Assembly (NCBI GenBank): GCA_947630805.1
Contig: CANRIV010000001.1
Location: forward strand, 182,267 to 246,266
Direction: 5' to 3'
From: an uncultured Lachnospiraceae bacterium
GTDB taxonomy: Bacteria; Bacillota; Clostridia; Lachnospirales; Lachnospiraceae
Length of the DNA stretch: 64,000 nucleotides
The notes beneath the pieces are model-generated. The model saw nothing but the letters and a program-made list of their open reading frames with translations, had not been told where the DNA came from and made no database searches. The translations under genes were made by a program, and so were the position numbers. Shown here piece by piece: positions 53,006 through 60,594 of the stretch (the first letter of the stretch is position 1; the number at the start of each line of letters is the position of its first letter).

Positions 53006-54328
53006 ATGAGTAAACCGATTGTTGCCATTGTAGGCAGACCAAACGTAGGAAAATCCACACTGTTTAACGCGCTTGCCGGACAGATGATTTCTATTGTAAA
53101 AGATACTCCGGGAGTGACAAGAGATAGAATTTATGCCGATATTGAATGGCTGAATCATAAATTTACACTGATTGATACCGGCGGTATTGAGCCGGACAGT
53201 CAGGATATTATCCTTTCTCAAATGAGAGCGCAGGCACAGACTGCTATTGATACGGCAGATGTGATTATATTTATGACCGATATAAAACAGGGATTAGTTG
53301 ACGCGGATTCCAAAGTGGCAGATATGCTTAGAAGAAGCCAAAAACCGGTTGTTCTTGTTGTCAATAAAGTAGATAATTACAATAAAATGCTGGCAGATGT
53401 CTTTGAGTTTTATAATCTTGGCATCGGAGATCCCATACCTGTTTCTGCAGCACAGAGAAGCGGTATTGGCGATATGCTGGATAAAGTTACGGAATATTTT
53501 TCCAGTCTGAATTTAGAAGACAATGTGGATGACAGACCCCGCGTCGCTATTGTAGGAAAGCCAAATGTGGGGAAATCTTCTATTATAAATAAACTTACCG
53601 GAGAAAGCCGCGTTATTGTATCTGACATTGCCGGCACTACCAGAGATGCTATCGATACAAATGTGAAATGGAATGGAAAAGATTATGTTTTTATTGATAC
53701 GGCAGGTCTGAGAAGAAAATCAAAAGTAAAAGAAGAGATTGAACGCTACAGTATTATAAGAACCGTTACTGCCGTAGAGCGCGCAGATGTTGTGATTATA
53801 GTGATTGACGCCATAGAAGGAGTGACAGAGCAGGATGCAAAGATTGCAGGGATTGCCCATGAAAACGGCAGGGGAATCATTATCGCCGTCAATAAATGGG
53901 ATGCAATAGAAAAGAATGATAAAACCGTTTATGAATACACTAATAAAATAAGACAGGTCCTTTCTTTTATGCCTTATGCTGAAATAATGTTTATATCCGC
54001 ACAGACAGGTCAGAGACTTTCAAAATTATTTGATAAAATTGACATGGTGCTGGCAAATCATTCTATGCGGATTGAGACCGGTGTGGTAAATGAAATCATG
54101 GCAGAAGCTGTAGCCATGCAGCAACCTCCTTCTGATAAAGGAAAGCGTCTGAAACTTTATTATATTACACAAGTTTCTGTTCGGCCGCCCACTTTTGTCA
54201 TTTTTGTAAATGATAAGGAACTGATGCACTTTTCTTATACGCGATATATTGAAAATAAAATCAGAGAAGCGTTTGGCTTTAAGGGGACGCCGATACGTTT
54301 TATTATTCGGGAACGAAAAGATAAATAA
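53006..54328 (+). CDS. der: Ribosome biogenesis GTPase Der (EngA)
   Basis: Double GTPase essential for 50S assembly. The 440-residue protein has a first G domain (GRPNVGKST at about 10-18, DTGGIEPDS, NKVDN), a second (GKPNVGKSS at about 183-191, DTAGLRRKS, NKWDA) and a C-terminal KH-like domain (about 355-438). I choose ATG 53006, nine bases after GGAG. A GTG at 52988 is also in frame. It leads der-plsY-gpsA. Confidence 0.97.
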   Translation: MSKPIVAIVGRPNVGKSTLFNALAGQMISIVKDTPGVTRDRIYADIEWLNHKFTLIDTGGIEPDSQDIILSQMRAQAQTAIDTADVIIFMTDIKQGLVDADSKVADMLRRSQKPVVLVVNKVDNYNKMLADVFEFYNLGIGDPIPVSAAQRSGIGDMLDKVTEYFSSLNLEDNVDDRPRVAIVGKPNVGKSSIINKLTGESRVIVSDIAGTTRDAIDTNVKWNGKDYVFIDTAGLRRKSKVKEEIERYSIIRTVTAVERADVVIIVIDAIEGVTEQDAKIAGIAHENGRGIIIAVNKWDAIEKNDKTVYEYTNKIRQVLSFMPYAEIMFISAQTGQRLSKLFDKIDMVLANHSMRIETGVVNEIMAEAVAMQQPPSDKGKRLKLYYITQVSVRPPTFVIFVNDKELMHFSYTRYIENKIREAFGFKGTPIRFIIRERKDK

Positions 54329-54378
54329 TTATGTGATTGGGTTGCCTGTAAAGACAGATTTCAAATAAGGAGGAGACA

Positions 54379-55038
54379 ATGATCTGGCAGAAAATTGTAT
54401 GTGTTGTAATAGGATATTTATTCGGTTTGATTCAGACGGGATTTATTATCGGAAAAATACATCATATTGATATTCGTGAATATGGCAGTGGAAATTCAGG
54501 AACTACAAATACAATGCGCACTCTGGGCAAAAAATATGGGTTTATTACTTATTTTGGGGATGCCTTAAAATCAGTTGCAGCCATTGTTGTCACGTATTTG
54601 TTATTTCGGGAAATATGTAGAGGAAGCCTGTTTGTAATTGCTTTATACACAGGACTCGGCGTTATTCTGGGACATAATTTTCCATTTTATATGAATTTTA
54701 AAGGTGGAAAAGGAATTGCCGCATCCTCCGGCGTTTTACTTGCTTTACTGCCTTATGACTGGAAATTTGGTGTTATGGCATTTATTACATTTTTTGTAGC
54801 ACTTGCAATTACAAAATATGTCTCATTTAGTTCTCTTTGTCTTATGACAGGTTTTCTTATTGAAATCATTGTGTGGGGACAGCTCAATATGGTACATGGA
54901 TTAAATAATGGAGAAAAGATGGAATCATATCTTCTGGTTGCCATAATGACAATATTGTCTTTTATTCGGCACAAAGAAAATATAAAACGTCTGATTCATG
55001 GAACAGAACGAAAGATAGGTCAAAAAAAGGAGGCTTAA
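54379..55038 (+). CDS. plsY: Glycerol-3-phosphate acyltransferase PlsY
   Basis: Transfers acyl groups from acyl-phosphate (made by PlsX) to glycerol 3-phosphate, giving lysophosphatidate in the membrane. The 219-residue protein has about five to seven membrane segments and the three family motifs: GSGNSGTTNTMRTLG, GHNFPFYMNFKGGKGIAAS, and the later region around KYVSFSSL. AGGAGG precedes the ATG. gpsA, which supplies the glycerol 3-phosphate, starts one base after the stop. Confidence 0.96.
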   Translation: MIWQKIVCVVIGYLFGLIQTGFIIGKIHHIDIREYGSGNSGTTNTMRTLGKKYGFITYFGDALKSVAAIVVTYLLFREICRGSLFVIALYTGLGVILGHNFPFYMNFKGGKGIAASSGVLLALLPYDWKFGVMAFITFFVALAITKYVSFSSLCLMTGFLIEIIVWGQLNMVHGLNNGEKMESYLLVAIMTILSFIRHKENIKRLIHGTERKIGQKKEA

Positions 55039-55039
55039 T

Positions 55040-56050
55040 ATGGCTAAAGTTACAGTATTAGGTGGTGGCGGATGGGCGATTGCTCTTGCTAAAGTTTTAT
55101 ACGAAAACAAACATGATGTAATTATTTGGTCAGCTTTGGAAAAAGAAGTAGAACAGCTGACGAAAGAAAGAGAAAATAAAATTGGTCTTCCTGGGATTAA
55201 AATTCCTGAAGAAATTGTAATTACAAAAGATATCGAGCAGGCAGTGGAAAACTCTGAAATGATTGTTATGGCAGTGGCATCTTCTTTTGTCAGAAGTACG
55301 GCACAGCGCTTAAAAGGTCTCATTCCGGATGGGCAGATTATTGTTGATGTGGCAAAAGGAATTGAATCCCACACATTGTATACCATGACAGAAATCATTG
55401 AAGACGAACTCCCTACAGCGGATGCAGTTGTCTTATCCGGCCCCAGCCACGCAGAAGAAGTGGGAAGAAATATTCCTACAGTAGTAGTTGTAGGAGCAAA
55501 AACGAAAGAATCTGCACAGAAAGTACAGAAGCTGTTTGCCAATAAATACTTTAGAACATATATCAGCCCAGACAGAAAAAGTATAGAGCTTGGCGGCTCA
55601 CTGAAAAACGTAATTGCTCTGGCCGCAGGGATTATCGACGGGCTGGGATTCGGAGATAACACAGAAGCTGCCCTCATTACAAGAGGGATTAAAGAAATTC
55701 GTCAGCTCGGTACGGCAATGGGTGGACATGCCCGTACGTTTTACGGACTATCCGGTATTGGCGACCTTATTGTTACCTGTAACAGTAAACATTCCAGAAA
55801 TCGCCGGGCAGGCGTATTAATTGGAAAAGGATATACCTTGGAAGAGGCAAGAAAAGAAGTTAATATGGTTGTAGAAGGAGCCGTATCAGCCAAAGCGGCG
55901 CTTGAACTGGCTCAAAAATATCATATTGATGTTCCGATTATTCAGATGGTAAATGCCGTATTATTTGAAGACAAGCCGGCGATTGACGGCATGTGGGAAT
56001 TAATGAATCGGGAACAAACACGAGAATACAATGATTTAAAATGGGAGTAA
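55040..56050 (+). CDS. gpsA: Glycerol-3-phosphate dehydrogenase [NAD(P)+]
   Basis: Reduces dihydroxyacetone phosphate to the glycerol 3-phosphate used by PlsY. The 336-residue protein has VTVLGGGGWAIALAKVL as nucleotide site, VDVAKGIES, LSGPSHAEEV, the catalytic-Lys region LGGSLKNVIALAAGIIDGLGFGDNTEAALITRG, and YGLSGIGDLIVTCNSKHSRN. The first loop reads GGGGWAIALA where many homologues have GxGxWGTALA, a conservative change. Confidence 0.96.
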   Translation: MAKVTVLGGGGWAIALAKVLYENKHDVIIWSALEKEVEQLTKERENKIGLPGIKIPEEIVITKDIEQAVENSEMIVMAVASSFVRSTAQRLKGLIPDGQIIVDVAKGIESHTLYTMTEIIEDELPTADAVVLSGPSHAEEVGRNIPTVVVVGAKTKESAQKVQKLFANKYFRTYISPDRKSIELGGSLKNVIALAAGIIDGLGFGDNTEAALITRGIKEIRQLGTAMGGHARTFYGLSGIGDLIVTCNSKHSRNRRAGVLIGKGYTLEEARKEVNMVVEGAVSAKAALELAQKYHIDVPIIQMVNAVLFEDKPAIDGMWELMNREQTREYNDLKWE

Positions 56051-56096
56051 TTAATATACTGTAATAAGTGACTGACAGAACGAAGGAGATGTTTTC

Positions 56097-57665
56097 ATGG
56101 AGCACAGAAAACTGAATAAGACAAAACAGAAAGGAAAGACGGGATTAGCAACTTTTTTATTCAGTCGTATTTTTATCTTTGGACTTATGGTTGCCCTGCA
56201 GGTGATGATATTTGTATTTTTAGCTTACAACGCATCTGCAAATAAATATGTCTCATATTTTGTTATACTGTTACAGTTTATTCTTGTAATTTATATTGTC
56301 AATGATAAATCTGACCCTACGATGAAGCTTATCTGGGTCATATTTATCATGTTTGTACCGGCCTTAGGCATTTTAATGTATCTTTATGCCAAATTTCAGC
56401 CGGGCGCTGCTCATTTAAAAAAAAGGCTGGAAAATATATATATTAAATCAGAACGATATCTTCAACCGGACCAGAATATTTATAACGAACTCCAAATTCA
56501 GGAAAAACAGGTGTCCATGATTGCAAAATATGTATATGATCACACAGGCTGCCCTGTGTATCGAAATACTGATGTCACATATTTCAATTGTGGAGAAGAA
56601 AAATACAAAGCCTTAATTGAGCAGCTGGAAGAAGCAAAAGATTTTATCTTTATGGAATATTTCATTATTGAAGAGGGCAGAGTATGGAATTCCATTTTAA
56701 GAATATTAGAAAAAAAAGTACAACAGGGCGTAGAAGTCCGGGTTATGTATGACGGTCTGTGCTCTCTGACAAAACTTCCTATTGGTTATTTTAAAAAATT
56801 AAGAAAAAAAGGAATGAAATCAAAACCTTTTGCCCAGGTCATTCCCTTTTTTACCACACAACAGAATAACCGGGATCATCGGAAAATATTAATTATTGAT
56901 GGAAAAGTAGCATTTACCGGCGGCATTAATCTGGCAGATGAATATATGAATGTTGTTGAAAAATTTGGATATTGGAAAGATACTGCTGTTATGCTGAAGG
57001 GAGATGCGGCAAGAAGTTATACACTGATGTTTCTTCAGATGTGGAATGTAAGTGAAAAAACTATCGGCAATTTTGATAAATATCTGGATATTGATATTCC
57101 AATTCAATATCCTAACAATGGTTATGTTATTGGGTATGGTGATATTCCTTATAGCAAAGAACGTATCGGAGAATCCGTTTATCTGCATATTATCAATACG
57201 GCAAACCGATATCTTCATATTGTCACACCTTATCTCGTTATCGACAATGTTATGATGGCATCTCTGAAATTTGCTGCAAAGAGAGGAGTGGATGTCAAGA
57301 TTGTAATGCCGGGTATCCCGGACAAAGCATATGCCTATTGTCTTGCAAGAACATATTATAACGAGCTGATAGAAGCAGGCGTAGAAATTTACGAATATAC
57401 GCCGGGATTTACCCACGCGAAGATGTTTATCAGTGACGATGAAAAAGCCACTGTGGGCACTATAAATCTGGATTACAGAAGTCTGTATCTTCATTTTGAA
57501 AACGGTTGTTTTATTTATAAAAACAAGGCAATTCTGGATATTGAGGCAGACTATCAGGAAATGCTGACCAACTCCAAAAAGATTTCTCTTATTGAGTGCA
57601 GAAACAGACCGCTATATTATAAAGCCTGTGGAAAATTATTGCGGCTTCTTGCGCCGCTTATGTAA
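56097..57665 (+). CDS. cls: Cardiolipin synthase (phospholipase D family)
   Basis: Joins two phosphatidylglycerol molecules. The 522-residue protein has two N-terminal membrane helices (about 20-60 and 70-95), then two HKD-type motifs: DHRKILIIDGKVAFTGGINLADEY and FTHAKMFISDDEKATVGTINLDYRS. Both His-Lys-Asp sets are present, the first as HRKxxxxD, as in the family. GAAGGAGA lies upstream. A hairpin overlapping the spoIVA start region is its probable terminator. Confidence 0.95.
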   Translation: MEHRKLNKTKQKGKTGLATFLFSRIFIFGLMVALQVMIFVFLAYNASANKYVSYFVILLQFILVIYIVNDKSDPTMKLIWVIFIMFVPALGILMYLYAKFQPGAAHLKKRLENIYIKSERYLQPDQNIYNELQIQEKQVSMIAKYVYDHTGCPVYRNTDVTYFNCGEEKYKALIEQLEEAKDFIFMEYFIIEEGRVWNSILRILEKKVQQGVEVRVMYDGLCSLTKLPIGYFKKLRKKGMKSKPFAQVIPFFTTQQNNRDHRKILIIDGKVAFTGGINLADEYMNVVEKFGYWKDTAVMLKGDAARSYTLMFLQMWNVSEKTIGNFDKYLDIDIPIQYPNNGYVIGYGDIPYSKERIGESVYLHIINTANRYLHIVTPYLVIDNVMMASLKFAAKRGVDVKIVMPGIPDKAYAYCLARTYYNELIEAGVEIYEYTPGFTHAKMFISDDEKATVGTINLDYRSLYLHFENGCFIYKNKAILDIEADYQEMLTNSKKISLIECRNRPLYYKACGKLLRLLAPLM

Positions 57666-57730
57666 TCATCTTTCAAAAAAAAGATTTTTGAAACAGTAAA
57701 AAAGGAAGCGCCGTTAAGGCGAGAAAAAAG

Positions 57731-57758
57731 GAATAAACAAAACCTCCCCGCATATATT
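57731..57758 (+). promoter_or_regulatory. Sigma-E-like promoter for spoIVA, overlapping a hairpin
   Basis: GAATAAA (57731-57737), a 13-base spacer and CATATATT (57751-57758) resemble sigma-E sites (-10 CATACAAT, 6 of 8). Transcription would start near 57765, in the hairpin loop. spoIVA is a known sigma-E gene in Bacillus. Confidence 0.5.
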
Positions 57759-57787
57759 TTAGTATTAATATATGCAGGGAGGTTTTT
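57743..57787 (+). terminator. Hairpin with T run whose 3' arm holds the spoIVA ribosome site
   Basis: CCTCCCCGCATATATT (57743-57758) pairs with AATATATGCAGGGAGG (57767-57782), 15 of 16, loop 8, then TTTTT. It looks like a cls terminator. GGGAGG (57777-57782), seven bases before the spoIVA ATG, is paired with CCTCCC. Confidence 0.85.
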
Positions 57788-57789
57788 GA

Positions 57790-59256
57790 ATGGATTTTAA
57801 TGTATATAAAGACATTGAAAAAAGAACAAACGGAGAAATTTACATAGGGGTTGTGGGACCTGTCCGGACAGGAAAATCCACATTTATCAAAAATTTTATG
57901 GATATTGCCGTTGTTCCCAAAATCGATGATGAAAACGAAGTTAGGCGGACAATGGATGAACTTCCACAATCCTCTTCCGGCAAAACAATAATGACGACAG
58001 AGCCCAAATTTATTCCAAACAATGCTGTCAATATAAAAATTGGCGGAAAAGCAGACGTAAAAGTACGACTGATTGATTGTGTCGGTTTCATGGTAGAAGG
58101 TGCAGCCGGTCACATGGAAGATGATAAAGAGAGAATGGTAAAAACGCCTTGGTTTGACTATGATATTCCTTTTTCAAAAGCTGCTGAAATTGGAACACAG
58201 AAAGTAATATCGGAACATTCAACAATAGGTGTTGTCATAACAAGTGATGGCAGTTTTACGGATTTAAATGTAGAAAATTATAACAAAGCACTGGATAAGA
58301 CCGTAAAAGAACTGCAAAATATCAATAAGCCTTTTATTATTCTTGTCAATTCCATGGATCCGGACTCTATGGAATGTATGCGTCTGAGAGACGAGATTGC
58401 TGAAAAATACAATGTCTCCACATTAGCCGTGAACTGTCTTAAATTAAATGAAAACAATGTAAATGAAATTCTGGAAAATATTTTATTTGAATTTCCAATT
58501 ACGGAAATTGTTTATCAGGTGCCAAAATGGCTGGAAATTATGGATATTGAACATAAACTGATGAAGTATATTATTCAGTTTTCCAAAGAACTGCTGGAAA
58601 AGCTGGTAAAAATTAAGGATATTAAAAAAATTGCTATTTCTCCGGATCCAGAATACATTCAATCTGCCAATGTAGCCTCTGTGGAACTGTCCAATGGAAA
58701 ACTTTCTGTTAATTTCAATATTGACGAGAGCTATTATTATGACACTCTGACAGAAATGACCGGAACACAAATTGATAATCAATTACAATTAATTAAACTG
58801 GTTAAAGAATTGTCAACGGAAAAAAATAATTATATTAAAGTCAATGAGGCGATTAATAAAGTGAAAAGTACCGGATATGGTATTGTCACACCGGAAAAAG
58901 AAGAAATTGTTCTGGCAGATCCGGAATTGATTAAAAGTGGGAATAAATATGGCGTCAAAATCAAAGCGACGGCTCCCTCCATTCATTTTGTCAAAGCAAA
59001 CATTCTGACCGAAATTTCGCCTATCATCGGAAGTGAAGAACAGGCGCAGGATTTAATTCGTTTTATTAATCAGAACGAAGAGGGCTCAAACATATGGGAA
59101 ACCAATATCTTTGGAAAATCCATTGGTCAGATTGTAGATGAAGGAATTATGAATAAAATAAATAATCTGACAGAAGAAACGCAGTCCAGAATGCAGGGAA
59201 CAATTGAAAAAATTACAAATGACCAGAGTAAAGGTGTTATCTGTATTCTATTATAA
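57790..59256 (+). CDS. spoIVA: Stage IV sporulation protein A
   Basis: ATPase that polymerises on the forespore surface to form the base layer of the spore coat. The 488-residue protein has Walker A GPVRTGKST (23-31), DCVGFMVEGAAGHMEDDKERMVKTPW as the Walker B/switch area, a middle domain, and a C-terminal region ending in QSKGVICILL that attaches to membrane through SpoVM in Bacillus. Length matches the family (about 492). It is the firmest evidence for endospore formation in this window. The start is set by GGGAGG in the hairpin. Confidence 0.97.
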   Translation: MDFNVYKDIEKRTNGEIYIGVVGPVRTGKSTFIKNFMDIAVVPKIDDENEVRRTMDELPQSSSGKTIMTTEPKFIPNNAVNIKIGGKADVKVRLIDCVGFMVEGAAGHMEDDKERMVKTPWFDYDIPFSKAAEIGTQKVISEHSTIGVVITSDGSFTDLNVENYNKALDKTVKELQNINKPFIILVNSMDPDSMECMRLRDEIAEKYNVSTLAVNCLKLNENNVNEILENILFEFPITEIVYQVPKWLEIMDIEHKLMKYIIQFSKELLEKLVKIKDIKKIAISPDPEYIQSANVASVELSNGKLSVNFNIDESYYYDTLTEMTGTQIDNQLQLIKLVKELSTEKNNYIKVNEAINKVKSTGYGIVTPEKEEIVLADPELIKSGNKYGVKIKATAPSIHFVKANILTEISPIIGSEEQAQDLIRFINQNEEGSNIWETNIFGKSIGQIVDEGIMNKINNLTEETQSRMQGTIEKITNDQSKGVICILL

Positions 59257-59258
59257 TG

Positions 59259-59287
59259 TTGAAAATTTAATATTCCTATGCTAAAAT
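59259..59287 (+). promoter_or_regulatory. Promoter for tyrS
   Basis: TTGAAA (59259-59264), a 17-base spacer and TAAAAT (59282-59287) begin 3 bases after the spoIVA stop codon. Confidence 0.65.
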
Positions 59288-59343
59288 CAATACTTAAGTT
59301 ATTGGCACATTTTAGCGTGTCCGAAAGAAAGGAAAACAGATTT

Positions 59344-60576
59344 ATGAACACTTATGAAGAATTACAGGCACGTGGTCTGATTGCACAGGTCACAGATGAA
59401 GAATTAATCAAAAACTTAATTAATAAAGGAGAGGCTGTTTTCTATATCGGATTTGACCCTACTGCGGACAGTCTTCATGTGGGACATTTTATGGCTCTAT
59501 GTCTGATGAAACGACTTCAGATGGCAGGAAATAAACCGATTGCCCTGCTCGGCGGAGGAACGGGCATGATTGGTGATCCAAGCGGAAAAACAGACATGCG
59601 CCAGATGATGAGCAAAGAAACAATTGCGCATAATATCGAATGTTTCAAGAAACAAATGAGCAAATTTATCGATTTTTCTGAAGGCAAAGCACTGATGGTA
59701 AATAATGCCGACTGGCTGATGGATTTAAATTATATTGAATTATTAAGAGAAGTGGGACCTCATTTCAGTGTCAACCGAATGCTGACTGCAGAATGTTATA
59801 AACAGAGAATGGAACGGGGACTCAGTTTTCTGGAATTTAACTATATGATAATGCAGTGTTACGACTTTTTGCGCCTGTACGAGGATTATGGATGTAATCT
59901 GCAATTTGGCGGCGATGACCAGTGGAGTAATATGCTGGCCGGCACGGAATTAATCCGACGCAAATTAGGTAAAGACGCCTCTGCAATGACGATTACCCTC
60001 CTTTTAAATTCGGAAGGGAAAAAAATGGGTAAAACAGTAAAAGGAGCTGTCTGGCTTGACCCGGAAAAAACATCTCCTTATGAATTTTACCAATACTGGA
60101 GAAATGTAGACGACGCAGATGTTATCAAATTCCTGAAAATGCTTACTTTCCTTCCGCTGGAAGAAATTGAGGCAATGGAAGCCTGGGAAGGAAGTGAATT
60201 AAACCGTGCAAAAGAAATTCTTGGATATGAACTTACAAAGCTGGTACACGGCGAGGAGGAAGCAGGAAAAGCACAGGAAGCTTCCCGTCAAATTTTTGCA
60301 AACGGCGGTATTTCCGGAGATATTCCAACAACAGCATATCCTAAATCAGAACTGGAGCAGGGAAAAGATATTCTGACTCTTCTGGTAGATACAAAACTGG
60401 CACAGTCAAGAGGAGAGGCCAGACGTCTTATCCAGCAGGGCGGAGTGTCTGTTAATGGGAAAAAAATAACCGAAATAGATACGGATTTTACGACTGCTGA
60501 CTTGAATGAAGATGGTGTTCTCTTAATCAAGAAAGGAAAAAAGGCATTTCATCAAATCAAGATAGAAGAAGCGTAA
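59344..60576 (+). CDS. tyrS: Tyrosyl-tRNA synthetase
   Basis: The 410-residue enzyme charges tRNA(Tyr). It has the HIGH-type motif DSLHVGHFMALC, GGGTGMIGDPSGK, GGDDQWSN, the KMSKS-type motif KKMGKT and a C-terminal S4 RNA-binding domain (about 345-405: SRGEARRLIQQGGVSVNGKKI). I choose ATG 59344 (MNTYEELQARG). Upstream in-frame ATG 59278 lies inside the promoter. The leader of about 50 bases is too short for a T-box. Confidence 0.96.
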   Translation: MNTYEELQARGLIAQVTDEELIKNLINKGEAVFYIGFDPTADSLHVGHFMALCLMKRLQMAGNKPIALLGGGTGMIGDPSGKTDMRQMMSKETIAHNIECFKKQMSKFIDFSEGKALMVNNADWLMDLNYIELLREVGPHFSVNRMLTAECYKQRMERGLSFLEFNYMIMQCYDFLRLYEDYGCNLQFGGDDQWSNMLAGTELIRRKLGKDASAMTITLLLNSEGKKMGKTVKGAVWLDPEKTSPYEFYQYWRNVDDADVIKFLKMLTFLPLEEIEAMEAWEGSELNRAKEILGYELTKLVHGEEEAGKAQEASRQIFANGGISGDIPTTAYPKSELEQGKDILTLLVDTKLAQSRGEARRLIQQGGVSVNGKKITEIDTDFTTADLNEDGVLLIKKGKKAFHQIKIEEA

Positions 60577-60594
60577 AATCAGGAGGAAAATACG

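Noticed and set aside
57671..57719. Third copy of the three-hairpin element after cls
   Set aside because: TTTCAAAAA/TTTTTGAAA (57671-57693) and GCGCCGTTAAGGCG look superficially alike, but order, loop sizes and the TAGGAGCGTGCTTTGCGAA core are absent.
59257..59343. T-box riboswitch before tyrS or alaS
   Set aside because: The tyrS leader is about 50 bases after the promoter and the tyrS-alaS gap is 18 bases. No T-box sequence or specifier stem fits.
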